Source: Locusta migratoria
Lineage: Eukaryota; Arthropoda; Insecta; Orthoptera; Acrididae
Assembly: GCA_026315105.1 (NCBI GenBank)
Contig: CM048746.1
Span: forward strand, 639,027,398-639,091,397
Reading direction: 5' to 3'
DNA: 64,000 bases
The translations under genes and the position numbers were made by a program. The notes below the pieces were generated by a model, which searched no databases, was not told where the DNA came from, and was given only the letters and a program-made list of their open reading frames with translations. Within the stretch, counting starts at the first letter, position 1. Every line of letters begins with the position of its first letter. Of the stretch, positions 43,598 through 55,504 are shown in pieces.

Positions 43598-44465
43598 GGC
43601 CGCACGGGAATAGCCGCGCGGTTATAGGTGGCATGTCAGGAACTGTGTGGCCACTTTCGTCGGAGGTTCGACTCCTCCAACAGGAATGGGTATTTGTTTT
43701 GTCCTTATAGTTTAGTTGAAATCGTTTGTAAGTCACAGGAGTACGAAAAGAAATCCGTTAGACTTTGCTTGCAAAGATAAATCAATCAAAAGTGAAGGCC
43801 GTAAACTCCACAAAATACCTAGGAATTACTATTACTTCAGGCTTAAACTGGAAAGAAAACGTAGATAACGTCGTGGGAAAGGCGAACCAGAGACTGCGTT
43901 TTATTAGCAGAACCCTTAAAAGATGCAACAGAATTAATAAAGAAACTGCATACACTACGCTTGTCCGTCCTTTCTTGGAGTATTGCTGCCCAGTGTGGGA
44001 TCCTTATCAGGTGGGTTTGACGGAGGACATCGAAAGAGTCCAGAGAAAGGCAGCTCGTTTCGTATTGTTACGATACAGTGGAGACAGAGTTACGGAAATG
44101 ATACAGGATCTGGGATGGGAATCATTACAACAACGACGCTTATCGCTGCGGCGTGGGCTACTTACGAAACTCCAATCGCCAACATACTCCTCCGAATGCA
44201 AAAATATATTGTTGACACCCAATTACATAGGTAGAAAGGAACATCAGAATAAAATACGAGAAATCAGAGCTCGAACAGAGAGATTCAGGTGTTCTTTGTT
44301 CCCGCGCGCTATTCGAGAATGGAATGGGAGATAAATAGTATAATGGTGGTTCGATGAACCTTCTACCAGGCATTTAAATGTGATTTGCAGAGTATCCCAT
44401 ATCGATGCGCAGATGTAGACTAATGAGCACAGTAGTTTGGTCCCATAGGTTTACAAACATTTAAA
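43598..44465 (+). mobile_element. tRNA-derived SINE split by a LINE fragment
   Basis: The tRNA-like head (GGCCGCACGGGAATAGCCGC, B box GGAGGTTCGACTCCTCC, then GTTGAAATCGTTTGTAAGTC) occupies 43598-43738. The matching SINE tail, CACAGTAGTTTGGTCCCATAGG, resumes at 44428-44465. Between them is a CR1-like LINE 3' fragment. The pentamer cacag occurs at both junctions (43734-43738 and 44428-44432) and could be a short TSD. A second SINE of similar type follows at 44505. Confidence 0.65.
43739..44427 (+). mobile_element. CR1-like LINE 3' fragment
   Basis: A frame of 189 codons (43765-44334) encodes the post-RT region: VNSTKYLGITITSGLNWKEN, ANQRLRFISRTLKRC, TLVRPFLEYCCPVWDPYQVG, IERVQRKAARFVL, MIQDLGWESLQQRRLSLRRG and LFPRAIREWN. 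It is unbroken but lacks the RT catalytic core (5' truncation). The 3' end reads TGATTTGCAGAGTATCCCAT then GCAGATGTAGAC, as in the family copies at 22625 and 62020. The intact frame suggests a more recent insertion than those two. Confidence 0.85.
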
Positions 44466-44504
44466 CATTGTTCAAGTCGTTGCTGTGTCATACACCGTTG
44501 CTCT

Positions 44505-44660
44505 TAAGCGCCTTGCTGCGGATCGCGCGGTTGCCCACCGTCGGAGGTTCGAGACCTCCCTGCGGCATGGGGGCGTGTGTCATCCTTAGGTTAGTTTGTC
44601 TGTAAGTCTAGGGACTGATGACCATAGCAGTTTGGTCCAGTAGGGATACAAACATTTGAA
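44505..44660 (+). mobile_element. tRNA-derived SINE (family B-like)
   Basis: The copy contains GCTGCGGATCGCGCGGTTGC, B box GGAGGTTCGAGACCTCC, GCGGCATGGGGGCGTGTGTC, and a body with GGGACTGATGACCATAGCAG and AAACATTTGAAT. It is arranged like the 43598 SINE, with partial loss of the A-box end. No TSD resolved. Confidence 0.7.
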
Positions 44661-44979
44661 TATTTTTGGATATACTGCTGTCCATCCGAAATGCAACAAC
44701 AAGAAATCTAGGAGATAGGTATACCTAATTGTTTTGGAAGGTAACCCCCTGTACAAAGATCTCAGCACCATGCGTAGTGAGGAAGATGAAGGAATGGGTA
44801 TTGAGTGTTGTCACCGTTACTGGCCATAACTACTGATTTGCTATTCAACCCGTCTCTAATGACTGCGCTGTCCATGGGAGGTTAAACCTCCATCCTTCAT
44901 TCCTTCCTTCCTTTCGCCATTCGGTCAAAGGCGTTCTGGATGGTGATGTTGTAGTGTAAAATTACATACTGTTTCCAAA

Positions 44980-47010
44980 TATTACCAAAGCTGATTTGAT
45001 GGAGCAGAATGTGGTATTACATTGAGAAGGAACTGGTCTTTAAGATGCCCCTGGACAGATATATGAGGACTGCCCCACAAAGGATGATGGGCGAGAATGA
45101 GGAAAGGAGGGGGACGTTGTTGAAGGAGGGCATTAGGGCAGCTGGCGTACGTTATCTGTGGAGGGGAGGCGTACATTACAATTACAATTTGTTGATGGAG
45201 TGTTCAAGTGAACCCAGGTAACAACTGTTTCTAATGTACTACGGAGGGGAATCTATGTACTAACAATAATCATTCGGTATAATGTGCAAACTACACCAGA
45301 TGCCTGTAAGCGGCCGGGAGAAAGCACGGTACCCACAGAGGATCGGTGAATGTGCATCAATAATCAATAAAACGCGATTCCTGCAGTACGATACAAGCAG
45401 CGGAGTAATGTTTTAACTCCAAGAGGTGAAGGTACTAGCCGTTACAGCTCCACTGAATGAGTACAGCACGAGGATCCAGATGGCAAGTGGCCATGTTGAA
45501 GCCTGTTACCAATGAGGAAGGAACGATATCAATAAATAGCAGATCAGACGCAAGCTCAGTGGGATGAGTTTGTTGTGAGGAGAAAGTTGGCACCTCAGGT
45601 GGTACCGGAAGAGCGTTGTACTGCGACTCTTGTTTCTTTTTCTTCTTCGTCGTCTCCTCCTTCTTTTGCAGGATGGGGACGGAAAGTCCTAGAGAGAGAA
45701 CTTGGCGTCAGTGAGGCCTGGAACTGACGCAGAATGGGCGGTCTTGATACTCACAGATCATGTGTCCAGCGGCCGTCTTGAGGCAGAAGACCTCTATTTT
45801 TGTGAACACCTGAAAGAGGAGTCCTGAGATACGGCCAGAGAAGGAAAGCATTTCTCTGAATGGAAAAAAGGGAACGCAGAAGGACGGACAGAGGCTCTTC
45901 AGGGCAGGTCAGGGGATGGGAGTGGGATGAGTAGGCGGGCAAGGGTTACAGGATGTAATAGAGGCAAAGTTGGACACTATTTAATGCAGACGCTCGAATT
46001 TTCGTCAGGCCCTAGGGTACATTAAACATTCAAGGGACTTTTTTTTCGTATTTTTTCTCCTTCTTGTACACTGAGCAATTCAGTGAGGATGAAGAATTGT
46101 GTTGTTAGCAATTTATGTCCATAGTGGGTGGAACACAGGGGCTCCTCTTATGGAGTGGTCATCCGCATTCACCACATAGAGGGACCGCAGTACGGATAGA
46201 AGACATTCGGCCAAACCGTATACACCGAAAACACTGCATGGGAGGTGGATTGTATGGCCTCTCGTCGCAGGGGGGTAAGGTATATGTCATGGAGGTGGAA
46301 GGAAGTGGTGGTTCGACCTAGAATGATGTCATACGATTTATCGGGATTGACGGAAAGGAGACACCAGTTGCATCAAGCAGCGAACTCGGTGAGGAGAGAT
46401 TGGAACAAATATTGGGAACGGGCGAGGGAAGGGAGGAGGGCCAGGAAGTCGGTGTCGTCAGCATATTGCAGGAGGTGGACGGGAGGCTGGGTTGGAGCAT
46501 ATCGGCAGAGTAGATGAGGTAAAGGGGGGGGGAGAGGACAGATCCCTGAGGCACCCCGGCGGAGGGGTAGAACAAACGGGAGTTGGAGTTCCAGACATAG
46601 GAGGGGTGGTGCCTGAGGAAGGAAGCAATGAGACGGACATAATTAACTGGAAGGGCGTAGAACTGGAGCTTCAAGAGGAGACCGGAATGCCATACAAGGT
46701 CATGGGATTCTTCAGTGTTAAGGTATACGGTATAGCGGAGCGACGGGTGTTAAGCTGGACGGAGAGGTGGTGGGCGAATGAGATTGTCGTCGGATGAAAA
46801 GGAAGGTCGAAAGCCGCATTGAGAGAGGGGGAGGAACTGGTGTTGACGGAGATGGGAATGGTGCGGCGGGAGAGGACGGTTTCCAAGACCCTCCAAGACA
46901 TGGGACGGTAGGATGAGGCCTGGGATGGGGGCTTGTCGGTTTTGGGGAATATGAGTATGTGGGACGTTTTCACACAGGTTGAAAGACGACCGTCTGTCGT
47001 CTTCCATACA
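44980..47010 (-). mobile_element. scrambled Jockey-like LINE fragments
   Basis: Reading the minus strand from 47010: an RT N-terminal part (MKTSHILIFPKTDKPPSQAS, SYRPMSW), QFYALPVNYVRLIASFLRHH and AGVPQGSVLSPPLYLIYSAD (46300-46980); then an ORF1-type zinc knuckle (MQCFRCIRFGRMSS ... CGECG ... SPCVPPT, 46110-46245); then PTFSSQQTHPTELASDLLFI and the endonuclease start LIQWSCNG (45440-45640); then an ORF2 C-terminal piece (FLILAHHPLWGSPHISVQ, 44982-45176). This is out of natural order, since ORF1 and endonuclease should precede RT. It is best explained by two adjacent truncated copies or a rearranged one. All parts are broken by stops. Confidence 0.6.
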
Positions 47011-49562
47011 TTTTTTGTATATTTCTGTAAAGTTATAATTTATTTAATGTCGTTAGATTATCATTTTGTTTAAACTTGAACCCCACTCTTTTCAAGGCTG
47101 GAGGAATAGCATTTTTATTTCATGTGTTAAACTATTAGTTAATATTGTTAGGTTTTCTGTTTGTATATTGTGCTTTGTGCTACCTCCGAGTTGCTGAATT
47201 TCGCCTGCGACAGCGGTGCTTGCTTCCGCCTCGTCTCAGCACGCTGTTTTTGGTGAGTTTCGCTGTGGCATTGCGTGTGTGTGAGAGAGAATGGGTGTTG
47301 TTTGTGAATTTAGGCTGGGCACCGTCTGCATTAATCCATGTAAGAGATGCATTTTATTGTATTAAGAAAATTAGTTCCCCATTTTGCTTGTTTTCTATCT
47401 GAATAAACAAGTTTAAGTTCAGCATAATCCGTAAGTAGCCTGTAAATTGTAGTTTTAGAGCACCTTCCCTCTTTTATTTAATATTGTTGATTCACAAGTG
47501 CTGAGAACAAGCTCAGATGCAAATCATATCTAAATTCCGTTGCGCCATAAATGTTTTCTTAGCCACCTTTCTACGATAATTTTAATTGTAGTGGTTTGCT
47601 TATTAATGTCTGTGTGCAATAACGTGTGAGCTGCTATGTATATTGACCACTTTAGTATTACCTTCCTATTATTGAAGTAATTTGAAATGAGTCTGTTCTC
47701 AGTTTGGGCCAGGAAACAAGGCTCTGTATCAGGGAGTAACCAATAGTTCACACGGACCTTATTTGCTAATTTTAGTGGTAAGGTAAGGCTCTGGTTACGT
47801 AGAATGATCGACTTTTAAGTTTGTGGCAAAAACCGGTGTAAATGGTAACACTGTAGAGGAAGGCCATATCGGCATGGAAAGGGCTCTAACCATCTATCAT
47901 TACGTTCGAAATACCATGCGCCTTTAACCATCAGACCAAAATGAACATCGTTGCTCAACAATTTTCATTAGTTTAGAACTTGTAATAACTTTTGTAGTCA
48001 ATGTAAAATTGATATGCATTTAATTGTAATAATGCTACCAAGGGTGACGTGGTTTTGATAAATCCTCTTTCCATAAAAGCGGTTAGCCACAGCCACAGCG
48101 AAGGAAAGCAGTCCACAGTGACTCCTGTGACGTGCTGTGCTGTGTTTGTAGCGGAGCTGCCACCTAGCGACCGAGCACGAAAACAAGCGAGAAATTGTCC
48201 ACCAAATTCCTGTGTATTGGGCCCTTAAGAGGCAATTACGCAGCGCTGGATCTACGAGGTAGGGGGGGGGGGGACTCACCGGGGCATTTGCCCGGGGCGC
48301 CAATCTCATGGGGCGCACCAAATTCAGATGTTTGTTAAAAATAAAATAAAACTAGTTCTTTTCACAAAGCGTTTACCACCCAGCGCTTGTTATTGGAACG
48401 TGTGGCTGATATTGAATGCTTTTTGTTAATTGTTGCTCTCCGAATAACCCCAAACGCTTACTCGTTAGGCGCGATCACTGTTCGCTTACGTGGTTCATTG
48501 GTTTTGCGCATAATCAGCGTTATTAAAAGTACTAGCGAAATCTATACGTTGAAACAACCGAAGTGGAATGTAACAATTGCCAGAAATTAAACGGAAGGAG
48601 GATTACATATAATATCTTTTTGGTATAATAGTCCAGTCAGATATGCCACAAATGATAAGAAGCTTTATATTAAAAGCCAAATTATTGTATGCACGCGAAT
48701 TGTTATGAACATAAAAAGTATTCACCTACACCAGATATTGTTCTCATGTTATTTCGGTGGTATAATGGACAGCGTTACGGTTCTCTGAGGCAGAACGTGT
48801 GAGGTAGTGGCTTCATATAGTGCCATTATTTATATTTTTCCTATGTAGCGATGGAAAACTTGTTTTTCGCCTTTCTACAGGCATGTTCTACATTATTTTG
48901 TGTTATTTATTTTTCGGTCAGGCTTTAATTGCGGCAGCTGTGAGATAATGTGCTGATGTGACGTTAGTATTAGCTTATCGGGTGATAGTATACTTCCACC
49001 TTTTCATGTCATCTCTTCATATCAACGCAAATGTTTTCTTATGAAACGTCCTCTCTAAGAGGATATTACATTTACTAACGTAGGTAGAAGTACCTGTCAA
49101 CCATAGAGCAGGAATAGCATTAATTACTTACCTCTTGGTCACCACTGAAGACAATGTCGTTACATGTGGTTGACTTTCCAAAGAGTGTAGATTATCTGGC
49201 AATACATTTCTATCATCTTGTCCCGAATATTCTACTTGCTTTTTCTATAATTTCTCGGTTTGACAAAATAATTACCTTAGAATCGCAATATACAACAGTA
49301 AACCTGCGTAATAGGCTATTATTCATGAGCGTCGTTTATCCGATCCCTATTTATCGTGTTTTTCGATATATCCGGATCGATCCAGTTTTTTTTCTTTTTG
49401 TAAAAATGTACTGTTTGGAATTATTACTGGCCCAAAAGTGGAATCCTGGGTTAGAAAATTTTCACTTGCCACAGTTGATTTAGTTCAATGCCCAATCCAC
49501 CAAAAGTTAATTATTTCCAAAATTTTACTGAGATGCGTGGTAACAGCCGTAATATACTTTGA
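47011..49562. other. unassigned AT-rich sequence with a possible hAT terminus
   Basis: No supportable gene. At 48238-48300 CAGCGCTGGATCTACGAGGT is followed by a G run and GCCCGGGGCGCCAATCTCAT; such G-rich CAGNGC starts occur at ends of some hAT elements, but no partner terminus was found. Confidence 0.35.
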
Positions 49563-49830
49563 AATGCATATTGCCAACCATCAGCTGTTTATTAAGTTTA
49601 TAAATTTACTGGTTTCGGTTATGAAACATCATCAGAAAAGTAAATTAAACAAACTGATTACATTGGTACATTGTCTGTCAACTTATCCATTCAGATCAAT
49701 AAAAGATAGGTGAAATGTCATTTGACATTAGGTCTAGATGATAAATTTATTTTATCACAGTCATAACCGAAACAGGTTAAGTTATATATATTATAAACAG
49801 TTGATGGTTGGTAATATGCATTTTTTAAAG
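49563..49830. mobile_element. MITE with ~65-bp inverted repeats
   Basis: Left ATGCATATTGCCAACCATCA, GCTGTTTATTAAG and CTGGTTTCGGTTATG is mirrored on the right by CATAACCGAAACAGG, TATAAACAGTTGATGGTTGG and TAATATGCAT. The interior is about 140 bp and non-coding. The TSD was not clear. It is a small non-autonomous DNA transposon. Confidence 0.7.
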
Positions 49831-50284
49831 TTAATTATTTCCGACTTTTCTTCTTTCCTCAGAAGGTATATTAGTACGCTGTGAACCCAAGTGTAATGTC
49901 TGTTCTTTCGGAACAAGACATCTCACCAATATAAGTATATAGACTATAGACTGTCCTGCATATCACTACTTCTCAGTGAAACACGTGTGATGATATTTTT
50001 AAATGTGACGAGCTCTGGTTGATTTCATTTATGATACAGCACGATTTTATTTAATAATTTTACTGATGTTTGGTGGGCAGCTATTAAATGCGATGTGGAG
50101 AAGAAAATAAGGGCTAAATATGACAACTTAGCATTGTCGAAACCGGTCAATTAAAGATATGAAAACACCGATATTGGCATATTTTTATAACATATAACAA
50201 TTCATTTGTCCGCTGCGCTGAATAATGTCAAGCTTATACGTTTCTTTTAGAAATAATAATAATTATAATAATATGCAATAACTG

Positions 50285-50876
50285 AAGCACTACAACTCAG
50301 TAGTAACACACTCTGCACTCTATGCCTCCGAGTGCCTCTTGATGAATCGAAAGGGCCCACTCAGGAAACAAGAACTTAAAGAGAGGAAGATCTTGAGGAG
50401 ACTATTAGGACCCATAAGAGAGGAAGACGGTACTTACAGAATCCGGCACAATAACGAACTGTATGAACACCAGGAAGACATAGTCACATGTATGAGGAAA
50501 AGGCGACTGACCTTCTACGGGCACATGACCCGCCTGAATCACTCAAGGCTCACCAAGAAGATCCTCACAGTGACAAGCAGGGGAAAGGCGTCCAAAGCCA
50601 AGTGGTTCACCTCTGTTAGATCAGACTTAGAGGAATTGCAGATCCCATTACAGATAACCGAGAACCGAACTCAATACCGTCAGGCCGTTCTACATAGAGT
50701 CTTCCCACTGTCTCTCACAAGCAAGAAGTGTACAGGAACCACCAGACCTAAATGGACGGATGAGAGGAAGCAGAAGATGAAGGCGTACTGGGCCAAGAAA
50801 AAGCAGAAGACCCTAGCTGAGAGTTAAGACGAGCCTCGTGGATCCTAGTAGGCCGAAACTAAAAAAAAAAAAAAAT
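50285..50876 (+). mobile_element. LINE ORF2 C-terminal fragment with poly-A
   Basis: The plus strand encodes SVVTHSALYASECLLMNRKG, then KERKILRRLLGPIREEDGTY, RIRHNNELYEHQEDIVTCMR and KRRLTFYGHMTRLNHSRLTK, ending at the stop near 50827 (162 codons from the first Met at 50339). This is the post-RT region of an arthropod LINE family different from the 35.7-kb family. An A run at 50862-50876 marks the 3' end. The copy is strongly 5'-truncated but its remaining frame is open, so it is fairly young. Confidence 0.8.
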
Positions 50877-51253
50877 GCAATAACAATGAAAAAGTATATA
50901 ATCAAACTGCCTGTTTGGATTACGGAATTTTTTTACAGTCTAAGACTCTGCAAAAGATCGCGAATAAAATTTACAGGAAATATACTGAACTGTAAATAAG
51001 GCCTAAAACTGATAACTGATTATAATTTGGTATATAATTTGAGCATGAAGGTCGTATAAAACACTATGAAAATTAGGAATAAAGTTACCTCATGTTCTTG
51101 TAAATGCTGCCGCTGCATCATTCTGCCGTCGTTTATGCTGTAAATTTATTATCTTATTGTTGGTAACATATTCCTAGAGTTACGTCAGACTTGAAACTAA
51201 AGAGCAAAACAGCTACTATAATCACTCGTTCGATAATACAGGTATCTTTTCAT
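50877..51253. other. unassigned AT-rich sequence
   Basis: No feature was recognised. Confidence 0.4.
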
Positions 51254-52170
51254 ATAGAGGGTGCTACAAAGAGGTACGGCCAAACTTTCAGGAAACATTC
51301 CTCACACACAAAGAAAGTAAATATGTTATGTGGACATGTGTCCGGAAACGCTTAATTTCCATGTTATAGCTCATTTTATTATTTCTCTTTAAATGTAAAT
51401 TGAAATGATTCGTGTACACAATTGTCGAAATACCGAATTGTTTCGTTAGTATGTACTGTACTTCCTCGATTTCTGTAAACGTTTAGGCAGGAATTGTTGG
51501 TGATGGCTTGATTGGGCCTCATGTCCTTCCACCTACGCTCACTGGAGCACGTTATCATGAATTCATACGGGATACTCTACCTGTGCTGCTAGAACATGTG
51601 CCTTTACAAGTACGACACAACGTGTGGTTCATGCACGATGGAGCTCCTGCACATTTCAGTCGACGTGTTCGTTCGCTTCTCAACAACAGATTCGGTGACC
51701 AATAGATTGGTAGAGGCGGACCAATTACATGGCCTCCACGTTCTCCTAACCTCAACCCTCTTGACTTTCATTTATGGAGGCATTTGAAAACTCTTGTCTA
51801 CGCAACCCCGGTACCAAATTTAGAGACTTTTCGTGCTAGTATTGTGGACGGTTGTGATACAATACGCCATTCTCCAGGGCTGCATCAGCGCATCAGCGAT
51901 TCCATGCGACGGAGGGTGGATGCTTGTATCCTCACTAACAGAGGACGTTTTGAACATTTCCTGTAACGAAGTGTTTGAAGTCACGTTGGTACGTTCTGTG
52001 GCTGTGTGTCTCCATTCCATGATTAGTGTGATTTAAAGAGAAGTAATAAAATGAGCTCTAACATGGAAATTAAGCGTTTCCGGACACATGACCACATAAC
52101 ATATTTTCTTTCTTTGTGTGAGAGGAATGTTTCCTGAAAGTTTGGCCGTACCTTTTTGTAACACACTGTA
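51254..52170 (+). mobile_element. internally deleted mariner-superfamily element, copy 2
   Basis: The ends AGAGGGTGCTACAAAGAGGT (51256) and its inverted partner (ending 52170) extend into CGGCCAAACTTTCAGGAAAC. The plus strand encodes LIGPHVLPPTLTGARYHEFI, WFMHDGAPAHFSRRVRSLLN, a stop (51703-51705), IGRGGPITWPPRSPNLNPLD, LKTLVYATPVPN and DSMRRRVDACILTNRGRFEH. The catalytic Asp of HDGAPAHFS and of LNPLDFHLW are kept. As in copy 1 the N-terminal half is missing, with the same junction sequence (ATTGTTTCGTTAGTATGTAC) before the transposase remnant. It is non-autonomous. Confidence 0.85.
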
Positions 52171-52231
52171 TAACGAAGAGTGTCGGTTGTTTGAGGGATT
52201 GTGCGTCTGTGTTTTTATATTGTACACGGGC

Positions 52232-52985
52232 CTACACTTTTCTTCCATTCTTAATTAGATTTTGCACAATTGACCCTCGATCATAAAAGGTCACTGAGGG
52301 TGTAAGTATCACGTACAACACATAATTCAGGAGGTATGACATCATAAACAATGAAATGCACGAAAACTGCTGCATCAAGCGACGATGTTGCACATCTCCG
52401 AAGCCACTGCACCAACTACAACCATATTTGGTGTACATATTCCTTACTGTGAGGCAGCAATTGATCGGGAAGACTCGTTTATGACACACAGTTCAGGAGG
52501 TATGACGCATATGGTGGAGCGTTCTTTACCTATGTAATTCACCAAAATGTACATTTTTATTCCAATGTTGATGAAATTTTGTGCACTTGATCTTCAGCTA
52601 GCTACCATATCGTGTATATTACACTGTTTCACTGTTCACTAGGAAAGTTGAAAGATACTTGTGAAAAAGAAATGAGAGAGGCAGTGGGTCTGGTGATCGC
52701 CTACAATTAACTATGCCAATTCCGTAGTCAACCATGGCAACCCGGTGCGAGCAGAAAAAGACGCAAGGAAATGAGAAAAAAAGAGGGGCAGAGGAGAAAA
52801 ATTGAGGAGACGAAGAGAGACAGGACGATGTGATGGACAAAGAACGGAGTGAAGAGATGGGTTGTGAGATGGTGGGATGAACAAAGCGAGGGGAGAGGGA
52901 AAGTTGGAAAAGGGACAGGAGATTTTCTAACAAGAGTGTGGAACAAGTAAATACCCAGGCATCGTCGGGTTTTCTGCTAGTTATT
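52232..52985 (-). repeat. interspersed repeat, copy of the 39.2-kb family
   Basis: The element ends on the plus strand with CAAGAGTGTGGAACAAGTAA and ATACCCAGGCATCGTCGGGT, the complement of the start seen at 39205. It holds phrases such as TTCAGGAGGTATGACATCAT (52328) and GTTCAGGAGGTATGACGCAT (52491), the complement style of the 'ATATCTCCTGAA' modules. A purine-rich block (52740-52920) lies near the end. It is non-coding. Confidence 0.55.
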
Positions 52986-53496
52986 TACGGATGAAAGGGA
53001 TCATTCCCCCTCCCCTCGAAATTATGTTGCAATGCCTTATAAGTTAGTTTACATTTGAGTTAATGTCTGATAACCTAACCCACGAAAAAAAACCTCTATG
53101 GCCCTGCTTGATACAAACGATTTACGAGAGTCAGAGACTGTACCGCATTGTATAAAAAAATTATTATCCGTCAACCGTTGTGAACATTTCTTGTTCCATT
53201 AGATGTTTCGACGGGTTTAGATTATCTTCAGATCTCGCGGTTGCATCTACAAACTGTCTCAAGAGGGACTCTGCGCTTGTGTTACGCAGTCTAGACAGGT
53301 CGCGGACGCAACTGCGAAATTTGAAGATGATCCAAAATGATCGAAACATTTACTGGGAGAAAAATATACGTCACTGTTTACAAACAGTAAATGATAAGGA
53401 AACTCTTTCGCAGAGAGATATGTTTCGCGGAGAGAGATATAGTACGTTTGTGAAACAGAGGCATTTTATTTTGTTCAAGGTGTTGGACCTGACTAT
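52986..53496. other. unassigned sequence
   Basis: No gene. The text GAAGATGATCCAAAATGATC followed by GAAACATTTACTGG near 53325 has the style of an insect retroelement 3' UTR, but the family was not identified. Confidence 0.35.
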
Positions 53497-54727
53497 GGTT
53501 GTTGTTGTGGTCTTCAGTCCGCAGACTGGTTTGATGCAGCTCTCCACGCTACCCTGTCCTGTGCAAGTCTCTTCATCTGAGAATGCGTTCGGCAACCTAC
53601 ATCCTTTTGAATCTGCTTACTATATTCGTCCCTCGGTCTCCCTCTGCGATTTTTGCCCCCCACGCTTCCTTCTAATGCTAAGTTGACAATTCCTTGATGT
53701 CTTAGAATGTGTCCAACCAATCTATCCCTTCTCTTAGTATATGCCAGAAACGTCTTTTCTCCCCGATTCGGTTAAGCACCTCCTCATTAGTTACGTGATC
53801 TTCCCATCTAATTTTCATCATTCGTCTGTAGCAGCAAATTTCAAAAGCTTCTGTCATCTTTTTATCTGAACTCCTTATCGTCCACTTTTCACTCCCGTAC
53901 AATGCTACACTCCAGACAAATGCTTTCACTAAAAGGTTTCCAAACGTTTAAATTAATATTGGATGTTAACAAGTTTCGCTTCTTTAGAAACGCTTTTCTT
54001 CACATAGCAATTCTGCATTTTATATATTCTTTACATCGCCCATCGGAAGTTATCTTGCTACCCAAATAACAAAATTCAAAAAATGTTCAAATGTTTGCTG
54101 AGCTTAAGGGACTTAACTACGGGGTCATCAGTCCCTAAACTTACAAACTACCTACAACTAAGGACGGCACAAATATCCATGCCCGAGGGGGGATTCGAAC
54201 CCCCGACCGTAGAGGCCGGGCAGACCTTGACTGAAGCGCCTCAGTCCCCTCGGTCACCGCGGCCGGCTAACAAAATTCATCTACTACTTCTTTTGTCTTA
54301 TTACTTAATCTAATTTCTTCAGCATCGCTTGATTTTCTGACACTGCATTCCATTACCTTCGTTTTACTCTTGTTCATGTTCATCTTACACTTTCCTTTCA
54401 AGACACTGTCCATCCCACTCAATTGCTCTTCCAGATCTTTTGCGGTCTCTGACAAAATTACTATGTCACCGGGAAACCGCAAAGTTTTTATTTCTTCTCC
54501 CTCCACTTTAATGCCCTCTCCAAATTTCTCCTTCGATTCTTTCACTGCCTGCTCAATGTATACATTGAACAACATTGGGGAAAGACTACAACCCTGTCTT
54601 ACTCCCTTTCCAACATCTGCCTCCCTTTCTAGCCCTTCGACTCTAATAACTGCTGTCTGGTTTTTGTATAGGTTGAATACAACTCTTCGCTCCCTATATT
54701 TTACACCCGATACTTTCAAAATTTGTA
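53497..54727 (-). mobile_element. LINE copy 3 of the 35.7-kb family, SINE-interrupted
   Basis: Minus-strand ORF2 pieces are VSGVKYRERRVVFNLYKNQT, VGKGVRQGCSLSPMLFNVYI, LRFPGDIVILSETAKDLEEQ (54267-54719), FVWSVALYGSEKWTIRSSDK and WEDHVTNEEVLNRIGEKRRF (53702-53929), and GHILRHQGIVNLALEGSV (53514-53720). The RT motif FADD reads FPGD, so it is dead; frameshifts are present near 53715 and 53935. The 3' end (plus strand GTTGTTGTTGTGGTCTTCAG) is shared with copy 2. A SINE occupies 54079-54267. Confidence 0.85.
54079..54267 (-). mobile_element. tRNA-derived SINE (family A) with 12-bp TSD
   Basis: Perfect direct repeats taacaaaattca at 54067-54078 and 54268-54279 flank the copy, and removing it restores LINE sequence. 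On the minus strand it begins GCCGGCCGCGGTGACCGAGG, has B box GGTTCGAATCCCCCCTCGGG and ends TTTGAACATTTTTTG. It is very similar to the copies at 4169 and 25262, so this family was active after LINE copy 3 inserted. Confidence 0.95.
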
Positions 54728-54779
54728 TTATGGTACATGTAATTCAGTCGCTGTAGCGAAGATACCAGTGAATGATGTT

Positions 54780-55420
54780 TTTAAACAGGAGACGTAGAGA
54801 CTCGCGCCTCGCCTAAACTAAAACAATTTGCGCTGGCAACAGGGGGCAGATTAGGCACAATGGCGTCGCGCAGACCGCGGCAGTCGTTTATTTGGCACTT
54901 TCGGCGGTTCAGGCGGGCGCTAATGAGGGCCCGCTGTGCGCATGCGCGGAGCACACGCTATAATTAGCCGGTCTGCGGTGGCGGCCGCCCAGATGGGAGG
55001 CTGCATCATTAATGCTGGCCGGGCGCTATTCCGCTTTGTTTGATGTTTAAGCCGCCGAGAATAATGCCCGGTCAAGGCAGCCAACTTTCCGGATCGTATC
55101 AGCCGTCTGTGTGTCAACGCGGCCGGCGGCGGGACCCCAGCCAATCAGCGTGGGAGTAATTGACGGGCGGCTCTGCCGAAAAGGCGGCAGAGGGCATTTC
55201 AGCACGATGGATGGCAGCGGCGGACTAAGCCGACGCCGCAGTTCGTGTCACGTCACACAGAGGAGGCTGCGGCCGCTAGCTGACTGACTGGCCGCTGCGG
55301 CACGGCCCACTGCCTCGTAGTGCACAGCCAGTCAGCCAGCGGTCGCCGATTACTCTGTGTGACGTGACACGAACTGCAGTGAGGCCTCGCCTCTGTGTTG
55401 GCTAAGCTTAACGGAGGCTC
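54780..55420. other. GC- and CpG-rich non-repeat-like block
   Basis: In contrast to its AT-rich surroundings this block is rich in G+C and CpG. It contains GCGCATGCGCGGAGC, TATAATTAGCCGG, CCAGCCAATCAGCG (a CCAAT-type motif) and GAGTAATTGACGGGCGGC. No open frame of note spans it. It could be a regulatory or promoter-like island, or part of an unrecognised element. The right third forms the hairpin listed separately. Confidence 0.4.
55238..55377. repeat. 140-bp hairpin (inverted repeat)
   Basis: GCAGTTCGTGTCACGTCACA then CAGAG at 55238-55262 is the exact complement of CTCTG then TGTGACGTGACACGAACTGC ending at 55377. Inner parts (GCTAGCTGACTGACTGG and CAGCCAGTCAGCCAGC) pair imperfectly around a loop at about 55295-55325. 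It may be a small MITE or a genuine stem-loop. Confidence 0.85.
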
Positions 55421-55504
55421 TAGGCGGAGAAAGAAAACTCACTCTTCCCCCAATGTTGAACGCCCAGGATGGCCAAACATAATGAGGACCCGTCCACCTG
55501 GAAA

